A stretch of 59,291 nt of DNA from a virus: IMG/VR virus record IMGVR_UViG_3300020438_000039, positions 1 to 59,291 of that record, one strand, 5' to 3'. The translations under genes and the position numbers were made by a program. Each line of letters begins with the position of its first letter. Positions within the stretch are counted from its first letter, which is position 1. Shown here one piece after another: positions 20,501 through 32,300 of this stretch. Below the pieces are notes generated by a model that saw nothing but the letters and a program-made list of their open reading frames with translations, made no database searches and had not been told where the DNA came from.

Positions 20501-22062
20501 TGTGTGGTACTAAACTGCATAGGATGTCCATGAGGATGATTTCCAGAAGGTTGATTAGATGAATCAGACTGATTCCAAATAATTAAATAATTTCTCTGTA
20601 CCTTAATATTTTCTGGTGCAAAATAATATTGTCCCTCAACAAAAGGACCAAACTCTGTAGAATCTTCACCAAACTCAATATAAAAAATACCGTTAGTTAA
20701 CGCTGTTGGTGGTTCTAATATTTTAAAACTAAATCCAGTAGATCCCAAAACAACATTATTCTCAGCAAACTCATCAGACCCATTTATATTTCTAACATAG
20801 ATGTGAGTTATAGTTCCTAAATTATTTCTTACAATCTTCGCAATTTCTGCTTTAGCACTGGTAGCTATAGCATCTATAGTCCTACCAATCTCAACTACAC
20901 CTAAAGTTTCATCAACACTACCAACCTCAAACATCAAGTTGTCAAATTCTGTTTTTATATTCCAAACAAAAGGTCTAATTAGACCCCATTCAAACACACC
21001 ATTGTCTTGAGCAAATTCATTAATTAATCTAGACGATTGATAATAATAAGTATTACCCTCTATTACTGCATCATCAGAAGTATTACTTTTAATATGTGAA
21101 TGTTTAATTGTATCAATCGAAAATCCAGGAGTAGGATTGCCAGCTTGACCCCATTCTGGAGTATGGAGTTGAACTCCATTTGCCATTACACCTAATGCCT
21201 TATTAAGTTGCTCTTCTCTAGCATCAGGATTCGGAGCATCTTTACCACCCCTATAAATGTAAGTTTGATCAAATGAACGATCTACTAATGATCCACCACT
21301 AGTAACTGCACCAAAAGCAGCAGTCTTAAAGGTATGAGCACTGGTATTAGTCGCAGGAGCAACACCCAATACTTGTACTGTAATAGTTGTAGATGTTGTA
21401 GAAAGAATTGGTATAGCAACACCTGCTACTGGATCAGTAGCACGAGGATATGTATGATCTGTACCATGATCATCTAAGGCACAAGTAAATGTTAATGAAT
21501 CTGTTGCAATCTTAATGCTATCACCTGTAGTATAACTATGACTACCAATGGTTATTTCCATTAAACCAGTAGTAGGATTATAGTTAATTGCTGAAGGTGT
21601 ATACTGAGCAAGAGTACCACCAGATCCACCACCAGGAGCTCTTTCTGCTAACAGTGGTGTTGGTTTTGGATGATTATCACTTTGTATTCTCAGTCTGTCA
21701 CTATTAGTAGTGAATAAACCAGATGTGGGTGAATTGGGATGTGACTGCCATATCTTATTAATATCAAAAGAACGAATGACAGTTGGTGTGTCTTGTGTAG
21801 GTATTATCTGTAATCTAAGAGGGTCATATCCAAGACCTCTTTCTAAAACTCTAACATGAACTATCCTTCCAGATAACTCATCTATAATTGGATATAAAAG
21901 TGCTTCCTGAGTTGGAGTACCGCATCCAGAAACAGTTAATCGTGGAGGATTGGTTATATCATAACCTATACCACCATCAACTACTTGTATTGCACGAACA
22001 CCAAATTTTTCGTCAAATATAGGTTCAATTACAGCACCAGATCCAGGAACAGTTCTTGCCAT
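17563..22062 (-). CDS. Virion protein with cupredoxin-like, YHYH and YPR modules
   Basis: This 1499-residue protein sits between the gp9/10-like gene and gp8. Domains in order: GGIGY/GLGY units (1-110); one YPR repeat (about 155-250; FTCALDDHGTDHTYPRATDP); a cupredoxin-like domain (about 450-590) with a full type-1 copper-like set H513, C567, H570 and M573 (CKYHRYM); a YHYH-type domain starting ILGMAFDGYPIYGPYGY (about 620) and finishing near residue 860 (KFAVTPEYPNGTYAYFLT, then YPYAIGP), split by a second cupredoxin-like segment (about 676-794) without copper ligands; GGxGY units (about 915-1025); and a TGSVSGVRANVVSWDP unit near the end. It is presumably an outer baseplate component; copper binding is inferred from ligand pattern only. 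Confidence 0.75.
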   Translation of the reverse strand: MARTVPGSGAVIEPIFDEKFGVRAIQVVDGGIGYDITNPPRLTVSGCGTPTQEALLYPIIDELSGRIVHVRVLERGLGYDPLRLQIIPTQDTPTVIRSFDINKIWQSHPNSPTSGLFTTNSDRLRIQSDNHPKPTPLLAERAPGGGSGGTLAQYTPSAINYNPTTGLMEITIGSHSYTTGDSIKIATDSLTFTCALDDHGTDHTYPRATDPVAGVAIPILSTTSTTITVQVLGVAPATNTSAHTFKTAAFGAVTSGGSLVDRSFDQTYIYRGGKDAPNPDAREEQLNKALGVMANGVQLHTPEWGQAGNPTPGFSIDTIKHSHIKSNTSDDAVIEGNTYYYQSSRLINEFAQDNGVFEWGLIRPFVWNIKTEFDNLMFEVGSVDETLGVVEIGRTIDAIATSAKAEIAKIVRNNLGTITHIYVRNINGSDEFAENNVVLGSTGFSFKILEPPTALTNGIFYIEFGEDSTEFGPFVEGQYYFAPENIKVQRNYLIIWNQSDSSNQPSGNHPHGHPMQFSTTQDGLLNDGSLYYKSTGITEAPSTDYENEFKPLFIMNGDENSRIYYYCKYHRYMSGYENHEGYMTLDLEIDDDPLPNDYYITNFYQSDANDPATIDYSRHTNGHSKILGMAFDGYPIYGPYGYDVSNNIAREVTGFRTRTGDELAGARPDVVTLETITYVVTVANGEFNIGGSTVPFLSLWRGKTYVFQQNDSSNDNEQLLISTTDDGWHAGTPPDTTYLFEGPGITYWLEGSEVTYNAYISGFNAATAREIRFEVPVNAPLALYTFGYTTSGIGIRTVQDGYAIGDLVQDYIWDTSVGTLDEHNGKFAVTPEYPNGTYAYFLTENGSGVPTYPYAIGPTMYGTPLFEGDVVPTQPDTFPAGAAGDIVLNTDGTVSYVKMTKKGDNYFGSATARILGGEGLGATGTPTVQTITGLSLLQGGRDYATPPTLIFEGGGGANAQGAAEIDTLGRVTSINIVDEGEYYQEPPYILITGGGGIGAKATAKVAQGVVTEVNISDPGSGYIDQPKVIFTKLVNLKRKSRARQAYNSIAGFLTGLVKNVQKSDTELYVDSTDAFPGSGELILNKETIAYTAKSKGKFSGLTRGVNFNFDQRIILDAGQIDGDGNSTYKFNVNDRVIRKIESEANKVAKVYDWDPTTRELLVTFEVDELAFIDAGIPSTEDAIVQFDAGLAGSAPGGFNPHVLLDVDSTEGVFIVALTEPISQVIDKEFEDDDELDGAGDGIIDLVNSGTDYENQINLDGGIHTSLYGIEETQGGQNTTLFQVGDQVKDGSLPFKYATVSDAGTLTDGVPHAALIILYLDPNLSNGLSFGVNEIVTGSVSGVRANVVSWDPVNSVLTVQDITPFNTGNVNVGIGGYLYEFSHDSTVVDFVIQSPGTNYTAVPTVTVENIGDIQCQATVNLTSAQDQVASCTITNGGYGIVASVDNTYNTHPTVTFVNAVGDSTGNGAAAAVILGGEDIMGNSGATYRLMRIEYSAQLRS

Positions 22063-22068
22063 ATCTTA

Positions 22069-23295
22069 CTAACCAACTACATTAATAGTTCCTTGCATCG
22101 CTGCATGGAGTGTACATTGATAATAAAGAGTACTAGGTGAACCCATAGGAACTGTCCAATAAAGAACAGCAGTTCCACTACCAGTCTGACCTGTAGTATA
22201 AGGAGTTCCAGTTAAACCTTGAGTACTTTGAATTCTAAATGGGTGTGCAGTTGCTTGAACAGTATTGTCGAAAGCATATGTTTGACCCCTCATAACATAA
22301 AGAGTTGCGTCAGCAGTAGCAGATGCAAATCCAGGTCCATTAAATGTATAGTCTGATGCACCATTAGCATTCAATTCCCACCAAGTAATCGGACTCCTAG
22401 TAGAAATCCAATTACTACCATTATAGAATAATGAATCCCCTTGAACTACTCCAGTCAAATCAGTATCAGTCAATGCTGATAAGGTAGTAGTTAAAGTACC
22501 ACTAAAATCTACTGTTAATGTATCACCAACAACTGTCGTTGTTATATTAGTTCCACCAGCAATAGTTAACGTATCTGCTTGTGCATTTGCTGTTGTAGAT
22601 CCAGTATCACCATCAATAACTGCCCATGTGTTCAATGATGAAAGACCAGATTCATCATCTTGAGGAGTCCATTTACTTGCAGATGAACTCCACTTTAAAA
22701 CTTGTAAGTTTGTAGGAGCTGCAGTTGTAGTATCTACATCCCCTAATAAATCAATACTAGAATATTCAGTTGCTATCTTTGCTCTAACATCCCCAACACC
22801 ACCAGTAGTAATATTAATATTTACATAAGGATTATCATCACCATCAACAGTGAAAAAATAACCTCCATAAGATGCAGCAGAAGGTGCATTACCTAATGCG
22901 GAAAATTCATTCTTATACTTAACTTTGGTTGGCATATCAATAACACCATCCGTACCACTAAAAGTATTATTAATACCACCAACACCAAGTGTCAGGTTAC
23001 CAGTACCATTACATGCAATATTGATATTTCCACTACTAGAAGAAACTATAGAGTTCCCATTAACATCTAATGATGATGTTAAATTAGCATAATCAGATGG
23101 AGCGAATAAAGATCCATTGTACCTTAATACCTGCCCCACTGCAGGGTTAGTTACATCAACAGTTATATTAGTACCATTACCAATAGCAGAATATACTTCA
23201 TTAAAATTATCGTTTATCTTGTCGCCTCCACCACGCAGGGTATCCCCTGTGTTATCATTAGCTACCGTACCAAGATTTAGTGATTGTTTGGCCAT
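22069..23295 (-). CDS. gp9/gp10-like baseplate protein with C-terminal cupredoxin-like domain
   Basis: This 408-residue protein has three parts. Residues 5-42 (LNLGTVANDNTGDTLRGGG, then KINDNFNEVYSAIG) match the N-terminal segment shared by T4 gp9 and gp10 (gp10: INIGNVVDDGTGDYLRKGG), which anchors those proteins to the baseplate. The middle is beta-rich and fibre-like (TLTIAGGTNITTTVVGDTL). The C-terminal 120 residues resemble a small blue-copper domain with H351 (in AHPFRI), C394, H397 and M400 (CTLHAAM), the same C-x2-H-x2-M spacing as amicyanin. It begins just after a late promoter and ends 6 bases before the 1499-residue gene. It is shorter than T4 gp10 (about 600 residues) and replaces the usual tip with the cupredoxin-like fold. 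Probable role: baseplate-to-fibre connector or pin. Confidence 0.75.
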   Translation of the reverse strand: MAKQSLNLGTVANDNTGDTLRGGGDKINDNFNEVYSAIGNGTNITVDVTNPAVGQVLRYNGSLFAPSDYANLTSSLDVNGNSIVSSSSGNINIACNGTGNLTLGVGGINNTFSGTDGVIDMPTKVKYKNEFSALGNAPSAASYGGYFFTVDGDDNPYVNINITTGGVGDVRAKIATEYSSIDLLGDVDTTTAAPTNLQVLKWSSSASKWTPQDDESGLSSLNTWAVIDGDTGSTTANAQADTLTIAGGTNITTTVVGDTLTVDFSGTLTTTLSALTDTDLTGVVQGDSLFYNGSNWISTRSPITWWELNANGASDYTFNGPGFASATADATLYVMRGQTYAFDNTVQATAHPFRIQSTQGLTGTPYTTGQTGSGTAVLYWTVPMGSPSTLYYQCTLHAAMQGTINVVG

Positions 23296-23314
23296 TACTC
23301 GCTACATTTTTAGT

Positions 23315-23322
23315 TATTTATG
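23315..23322 (-). promoter_or_regulatory. Late promoter box inside the end of the giant gene
   Basis: The minus strand reads CATAAATA, an exact late-box match. It overlaps the stop region of the 8396-residue gene and lies about 20 bases before the ATG of the gp9/10-like gene. It would let the downstream genes be transcribed without crossing the 25 kb gene. Confidence 0.65.
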
Positions 23323-26300
23323 GTGTTTCGGGATCTACTTCTTCTTCACCATAATCTGCAAGATTAGGTGCATTCCAATCAAGAGGAACAGTTGTTTCAA
23401 CTGTAACGGTTGGATCCTTATATCCACTTCCAGCAGCATTCATTTCAACACCAGCAACTCCAACCAATGCTCTGATGTTTCCATCAAATCCAGAAATAGA
23501 GTCAATTCTGACATTTGGTCTAGTTGTATATCCAGAACCACCAGATGTTACCTGAACGTCATTGATAAACCCTGAAGTTAGATTTGCAGATGCCTTAGCA
23601 TTTTGCCCGAATACAGAACCAAGATAGTCGAAAGTAATTAGAGAGTTAGAAGACTCAATAACAGCAACTTCTCTGTCTGCAGTCTCACCTTGGATGTCAA
23701 TAAAGTCACCAGGTTCGATAGGTGGTACGACCTCAGCAGCATCAACGTCTGCCTCAGAACCAACGTAGGAGAAAGCAACGAATGTTGATCCAACACGAGG
23801 AATCTCAGAGAAGATTATTCTAGAACCAACAATCTCAAAACCAACGCCTGGTTCCTGTATAACACCGTTAAGTGAAACGATGATATTATTTTCTGGACGT
23901 ATTGTGGAAGACTGGACACCTTCTGTTAGCGTTAGTGAGTAGAATACATCATTACGCTTAAGGTTAAATGACTGACGTAAGGAGTCGAACTCGAAGGATA
24001 TATCATCCAACTGTCTCAACTTACCAACGTAGAATCCTGTGAATGATGCACCTATCTCTGGTGGTTCTGAGAATTGAATCTGATTAGAGAACGCTGTATA
24101 TGCGTTAGTACCACCTGGAGGTTGTAGAATACCATTGATGTATACAAGAAGATGTCCTTCAGGATCTGGGAGATAATTATTACCATTATCAATCGTTAGA
24201 TTGAATGTATCTTGTGTTCCATCAAATCCTTTGAATGCTCTCTTAACACGTGCATTAAGATCAACTTTAGCTTGAACTGCTGCCCTATAATCTCCAGGTC
24301 CAATAACAGAATCCTTAAGATCAAATGTTCCTATAATATCACTTAAATACAATCTCTTGTACTGACCATCTGGACGTATGTCTTGTACTAATGCAGCACC
24401 AGCACCAGGAGTTTCAACTCTAGTAATTACTGATGCGTAACCTACAGGGAAGTTACCACCAAGACCATAATCACCTACGAGATCACCATTTGTAATATTA
24501 TCTCCTTGGTAATCAGCGATATAAAGGAAGTTATTGTCTACATCAACCTCAGTAATAATTGCATAATTATTTTGATCAGCAACACCACCAATAACTTTAT
24601 AAAGTCTGTTACCAACACTAAATTGACTTAGATCACTAATAATAGAAATACCAATTCTAACATATCCATTTGATGCAATTCTGTCACCAACACCAATATC
24701 TAAACCATTATATTTACTTACAGTAACAAATTGTCTAGAAGTTTCTGGATAAACAACAGAAGTTTTTTCAAATGAACCAACAAGAGTCTCAGTATCAACC
24801 GTTAAAGTACCACCAGTATTATCAAGTATAGCAGCCTCATTTCTAAGGAAGTTAGTAGGAGTAGCAGTACCACCACTGGTATATCCTTTAAATGGTACTG
24901 TTGCATCAAACTCACCATCAAGATCGATGATTTGTATACGATCCTCTATCAAACTAATTTGTGCTGTTGTGTTATTTGTAGAACCAACAACGTAATCAGT
25001 GATAGACCAAGGATTACCAGTAATTTCAAGATCTAAGTAACTAAAGTTCTCATCCTCATGAATTCCGTATATAACACCAGTAACGGTTGCGTCACCATTC
25101 TTAGCGACTGTCTCGTTCATGACCCAAGGACCATCAACCACATCACCATCAAAACGGAATCTCTGATAGATCTTAACAATCTCACCTTTGTTAGGAACAA
25201 TAGTTTCTAATTCAGCGTAACTATCACTATTAGTACCATATAAGTAATCCGAAGGTTTTAATCCACCACCTAATCCAACTGGCAATTCTCTAGTACCATA
25301 TGTGTAGGTAGGAATTGTAATTCCATTATTAACTGTAATAGTAGTATAATAAGTATCGACTGCTAATTGCTCACTAAGCAATTTAAGATTGTCACGTACA
25401 ACTCTGCTTACAGATCTAATATCATAGTATCCAGCAGCATCAGCAGAGAAGAATTTCAAATATCCAGCCTCAGGAGATGGACTTGTAAGACTATCAGTCA
25501 TTGCAGCAATGATATATTCTTCCAATCTATCTAATGCATATCTCTTAATATTAAACTCACCATCAGCATAGAATATTCCATCACTAGCAGAAGTATATGG
25601 ATCTAATGTACCCTTAGAAAGTTTTGTACCCCAAGCATAAACACCCTTAGTCCCATCTCCAGTATATGATAACTGATTATTTTCATTTGATACATTAATT
25701 CTAGCCTTAAGTTCTGTGAATCCAAATGAGAATGTTGTTGTAACATATGCTCTATACCAACCACCACCATAAGGAACAGCACCATAAGCATCACCTGATA
25801 TACCACCTTGAGGTATAAACAGAGTACCTGTGTTACCTGTATTCATATTAAGATCAAAGAATACACTTTGTTCTCCAGCAGTTCCATCATCAAGTATGAT
25901 ATGGAATCTTACTTGCTCATATTCTGCCTTCTTAAAGAAGCATGAGAATGTATATTGTTGATCATCACCAGTACCAGAACCACCTTCATCAAAACTATTT
26001 GTAATATCGTCAAACGTGATATTACCATCATCCCATGTATCAAATGCAGTTAAGTCATATGTTCTATCAACAGTATGCTCACCACCAGCATTACTAGAAA
26101 TTAATTTAGTTGCAGTACGAGTATTGTCTGGTGCATCTGTAAAGTTATCACTAAATCCAACTCCAGTACCTGTCCAATTAGGTACAAACAATTCTGGATT
26201 TGAGAATAAGTTAAGACCAGAAACCTGACCAGAAATATTTGATGTAATATTTTTAGCGAAATTTATTGTCCTTACATTACCTGGTGAATTAAACCAAGTG

Positions 26301-29300
26301 TAACTACTACCAACACCATTTACAGAAACAATTGCCTGTGCATTAGATTTAGTTCCAGTTAATGAAGTATTAGATGTCCAAGGAGTTCCTACAAATTCAC
26401 CAATGATTAAATCCCAAGTTTCTGAATTATATTCTAAAACTTTAGCAGATCCCTTATCCGAAGTGATTAATTCACCAACTTCAAATCTTCCAACAACACT
26501 CTCAATAGTTATGTTATGAGCAATAGAAGAATCACTGATATCTGTAGTTAACAAATCATGACTCATGTTAGTAATAATACTATCAACCCAATCATTGTAT
26601 AACCAAGTATTAGTACCAAACTGTGCATTAACTAGAGTTGTAATTTCCTCCTTATAGTATCCTCTATTATAAATGAGATTCTTAGCAGCACCTCTCATAG
26701 GTCTCTTACCTGGAACAAGAAGATTGATTGCAGTATTAACTAATTCTTTAATCCTAGTTCCAACTACTGACATATCAGTAGGTGTTTCACTATCAGTATA
26801 TGGATCATCAAATGAATGCACGTAAGCATAAAGAGGATCAACTCCTGAACCACCTCTAATTCTTAACTCACCTTTAACAGCATGCTCACATAAGAATCCT
26901 AATTGCTCTATAGCATAAACTGTTGCTAGAAGTTCATCTTCAACATTAATGATTTGCATCGCAGAAGACAAGTAGTATTCCATTGCAGCAATGGTACTAT
27001 TATTACCACCAGTCTGTAAGTCAGAAATAATACCAAGAATGATTAATTTAATATCTCTCTGACATGTAGTTTCTCCACCTGGTTCTGGATAAGAGAAAGC
27101 AAACTGTTGAGAAGTATCCAACATGTAAGTAAACTCTGCAGATGTTAAACCAGTAATCTCAGATGCAATACCATCTCTATTAAAGTAAAGTCTATCAGCA
27201 GCAATTGCGAAATCAGCATTTGTAGGAGCAATAATATCATTTGCAATAGTTACTAAGTTATCAATAGCAGTAGTAACGTTTGTACAATCTGCTGGTGCAG
27301 TTACCGCATCAGTAACAGCAGACTGGAATGTATGTAATGTGGTGTTAGAAGAGATTCCAACATTAACAGTTACTGTGGTAGCTGTTACATCAGTAATTTC
27401 AATATTACTTTCAAATACAGGGTCTGTAGTTCTAGGATATGTGTGATCACTACCATTACTATCTTCAAGACAACGGAACGTTAATCCATTCGTTGCAATT
27501 CTTATCATCCTACCCTTAACCAGACTATGAGAACCAATAGTTAACACTAACTCACCTGTTGTTGGTTCATAAGTTGCTCCAGTAGGTGTGAATGATGCAG
27601 AAACAGATTCTGTAATTCCCCAAGCACCAACAATAATCTTATCAGTATTACCTGTTGTTAGATCACCATTAACTGCTTGCTTCATATAGAATGCAAGACG
27701 TTCGTGGGCATAAGCAGACTGGAATGCCTGTAAGCGAATATGTAGTAGAATATCATTAGTACCAAGATATCTCTTAGCAACATTTACAGTATTGAAGTTA
27801 CCACCATCTCTAAGATCTTTAATAAACTCTTGGAGGATTAATGCTAGGTCAGTCTTACACTGTAATGTACCAGCACCACTTCCATCAAAGTTTCTAGGCA
27901 TATCCAAAGCAAGGTCTGGATATAAAGTAAGCATATCGTTTGATGCTTTATCAACAATAGGACCAGCATTCAACTGAACTAAATTAGCAGCATCTATAAA
28001 TCTATACTTACCTGCAGCACCAATCTGATTAGTAAACATGATATCTTCTGTACCATCATGCCAATTAATTGGGAACTCTTCTTCATAGTAAGAGTATATT
28101 CTACCACCAAGGAATTCATGTGGAGGTGAATATCTAACAAGACTACCGAGATAATCAACAGGTGGATTCTGTAATGCAGAATCTAATGTATCTGTAACAA
28201 TACTAATTAAGTTCTCTATAGTTGTTTGTACATCAGTACAATCAGATGTATTATAATTAAGAACTTTAATTCCATTTGCAGTTGTTTGTGCAAAATTGTG
28301 TATTGTTAATTGGTGCTTAACTGCTCCAGGATCACAAGATACGAATGTGTGTGTTGCCTGTGGAGTGTATGAAACAGTATTAGAACCTTGGTTACCTACA
28401 AAGGTATGTGTATAATCACCACCAGTAGTAATAACTGATCTAGTAAGACAATTAGCAACTACAGAATGGAAAGTATGTGCGGTTATATTAGTAGAAGGAA
28501 CTACATCTAATACCTGTATATCAAATGTATTAGTTTGTACATTAGAAATTGGGATCCACTTATTACTTACAGGGTCAGTAGAACGTGGATATGCATGAGT
28601 TGTCTCATAATTATCATGAGCACAAGTAAATTTCAATCCACCATCAGAAATCTTAACATGCTCACCATTAACAAATCCGTGGTTAGCAAGGGTTAATGTC
28701 ATAACACCTGTACTTGGATTGTAAGAAGCATTAGTAGGTGAATACCTATTATTTGCATTCTGGAATACATGAGTTGTTGTATTACTTGAAGTTCCTACAT
28801 CAAGAGTAATTGATGTGGGAGTTACACCAGTAATATTGACTGCGGTATTCCATGCAGGATCGTTACCAGATGCACCACTTTGACCATTTGCACGAGGATA
28901 TGAGTGATCAGAACCTTGTCCATCTTGATCGCAACGGAATACAAGTGAATTATTAGCAATTCTAATTGCTGTACCAGTACTTAAACTATGGTTACCAATA
29001 GTAACAGTAAGAAGTCCAGTTCCAGGAACGAAAGATGCATCAGTTACATCATATCCCTTAACAGGTGACTTACCAACATTGACTGTTATTACACCACTCT
29101 GTCTTCTAATACCCTTAGTAGCAGCTTTCTGGAATATATGAGTTGTAGTATCTGAAGAAGATCCAACATTAACTTCAAATGTATCATTAGTTTTGTTGGA
29201 AATTTGTAACCATCTACCACTAGCATAGTCTGTAGATCTTGGATATGCGTGATCAGTACTGTTACCATCAAGCAAACATCTTAGAGTTAATGATTCATCA

Positions 29301-32300
29301 GCAATCTGAATATAATCTCCATTAGAGTATCCGTGTGCAGGTACTGTTAGAACCATCAAACCAGATCCAGGAGTATACACAGCATTTGTTACTGTTCCAT
29401 GTGTATGACCTACATGAGTAATTGGAATAGACTTAAGATCTCCATATGGATCTGTTGCACGAGGATAATCCTTATTAGAACCATTACCATCCATTCCACA
29501 TGTGAATCTTAAACTCTCATTTGCAATAGTAACATTTGCTCCAACTCTCATACCATGCTGACCAATTGTTAGAGTCATCTCACCAGACTCAGCATCATAA
29601 GATGCATCAGAAGGTGTGAATGTTTGGTTTGCTTGTGCAACACCTACATTAAGACTTATTGTATTAACCGTGGTTCCAAGAATCTTAAGTTTCTTTCTTG
29701 CTGCACGAACATCATGTCCTGGACGTGGATAAGACTTAGTAGTCTGATTATTATCCATTAAACATGTAAATTTCAATGCATTATCATCTAAGATGACATA
29801 ATCATCTGAAGTTAAACTATGACCCTCTAAAGTTAATATCAATACACCTGTAGAAGGATCATATGCAGCAAAGGAAGGTGTATATGAAGTATAATTTCTA
29901 TTATCACCAAAAGTAGTACTACCCACATTTACAGTAAATGTATCAGCAGTGTAATGAGTAATAGGTAATGCAGACTTGTATGCTGGATCTGTCTTACGAG
30001 GATATGGATGATTAGTTTCAGCACCATCCATATCGCAAGTAAACTTAAGTGCATCAGGTAGAATTTCTATTGACTGACCCTGATTGTATATTCCATTAAT
30101 AGTAGCAGACTTAAATGTATGATTATAAACACCACCTGTATGAAGTACTGCTCTATGAACACCACCAATAGATGCAGATACAAATGTATGAGCATCAGTA
30201 TTAGTGGAAGGTGTAGAATCTAATACCTGAATAGTAAATGTATCAGTAGTTACATTACCGATAGGTACATACTTACCGCTAATTGGGTCAAATGATCTTG
30301 GATATGACTTATCTGTTGCACTACCACCAAAACTACAATTAAAGACTATGGAATCATCATCCATCATAATATGATCACCAGATTCAAATCCATGATTAGG
30401 AATTGTAAGTGTCATAACACCTGTAGTTGGATTGTAAGCACCATCAGTTACTGTATAAGCACTAGGAGAAACAAACTCATGTCTATAGATACCACCAGCG
30501 ATTACAGCATTCTTTCTTGCCTTAGCAAATGTATGACTGTGATTACCACCAGTTCTTAAGATACCTCTAGTAATACTATTAGAAACAGCAGATACAAATG
30601 AATGTGTATCAGTATTTGTGGAAGGAACTACATCCAATACCTGTACATCAAATGAATTGGTAGAAACATTAGAAACAGATAACCATCTACCACTAGCAGG
30701 GTCAGATGATCTTGGGTAATCCTTCTGTGCAGCACCACCAGATGCACCACCAAATGCACAACTTAACTTAATAGCACCGTCATCAATCATAACTTGCTCA
30801 CCATTTGCCATATTGTGATCATTGACAGTGATAGTCATGACACCTGTAGTTGGGTTGTAAGCAGCATTAGTAGGTGTTAACTTAGTTGCAGCAACATAAT
30901 TATGAGTAGTTGTGTCAGTTGATATACCAACATTCAAATTAATAGTACCAGTTTGACTATGAAGACTACTATCTGCAGCAGATACAAATGTATGAGTCGA
31001 TGTATCACTAGCTTTACCAATATAAACATCGAATGAATCTGCTAGAACATTACTTAATGGTAACCATTCATTGAATGATGGATCACTTCTTCTTGGATAT
31101 GAATGCTCACTAGCACCATTATCCTTACCGCATGTAAATGTTAATGCATTCTCTGCAAGTTTAATGCAAGAATTTGCTTTAGTTAATCCATTAGCAACAG
31201 CAGATACAAATGCATGTGTAGTTGTATGTGAAATTGGTGCTGGACCAAACATATTACCAACATTAACATAGAAGAAGTTCTTACTTGTGTTGAATATTGG
31301 TAACCATCTATTACTTGCAAAATCAGATGTTCTAGGATAGTCATGATTGCTTGCATTACTGTCCTTATTACATGTAAATCTTAAAGATCCATCAGCAAGT
31401 TTAATTCTATCTCCATCTTGGAAACCATGACCAGCAACAGTAAGTTTCATTACACCAGTAGTAGGTGTAAATGTAGCAGCAGTTACTGTATGATTAGTTG
31501 ATAATGCAAATCCATGATTTACCAACTGAATGTTCATAACACCAGTAGCAGGAACATAAGTTGCTAAAGTTGGTGTATGTGCATTAGTTCCTACAGATGT
31601 AATAGGAACAGGTTTGTTATATGCATAATCAGCACCACCAGGAGCGTTAGAACCTGATGCTCTAGGGTATTTCTTCTGAGTACTATTACCATCACCATTA
31701 AAGTCGCATGTGAAGGTCATAGACTCTTCACCAATCATCACGGTTTCATTAGTTCTGTATACTCCATTAGTAGAAGCAGTTACGAATGTGTGGTTATAAT
31801 CACCACCAGAAATTATTGCTTCTGAAGATGTACCACCAGTCCAGTTATGAGCAGTTACATCGGATGAAGTACCAACATTAAATGTAATTGTTGTTGCACT
31901 CTTAGCAGTAATTACTACAGGAGTTCTCCATGCAGGGTCAGCAACACCAGCATTCTGTATAAATCCTGTTTCTCTAGGATATAACTTAGAAACTGTATCT
32001 CCATCAAGACCACAACTAAATGAGAATCCATAATCCTTAAGCATTATTGGCTCACCAACTTCAAGAGAGTGAGATCCGATAGTTGCTTCAATAAGACCAG
32101 TTGCAGGATCAAATGTTGCAGTTGTTACATTATGTTTTACAAGAGGTGAAGCACCAACATTAACTTTAAATGTGTCAGTTGTTATTCCTACAACTGCCAA
32201 CCACTTATTAAATGATGGGTCTGTAGATCTTGGATATTGCTTATTAGTTGCATTACCATTCATTGTACATGTAAATGTAATGCTATTTTCTGCAAACTTA

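Noticed and set aside
23117-23575. Plus-strand 152-residue frame across the gp9/10-like and giant gene junction
   Set aside because: It is rich in Ile, Cys and Ser from the antisense of Thr/Asn/Gly codons, spans two real genes and has no homology pattern.
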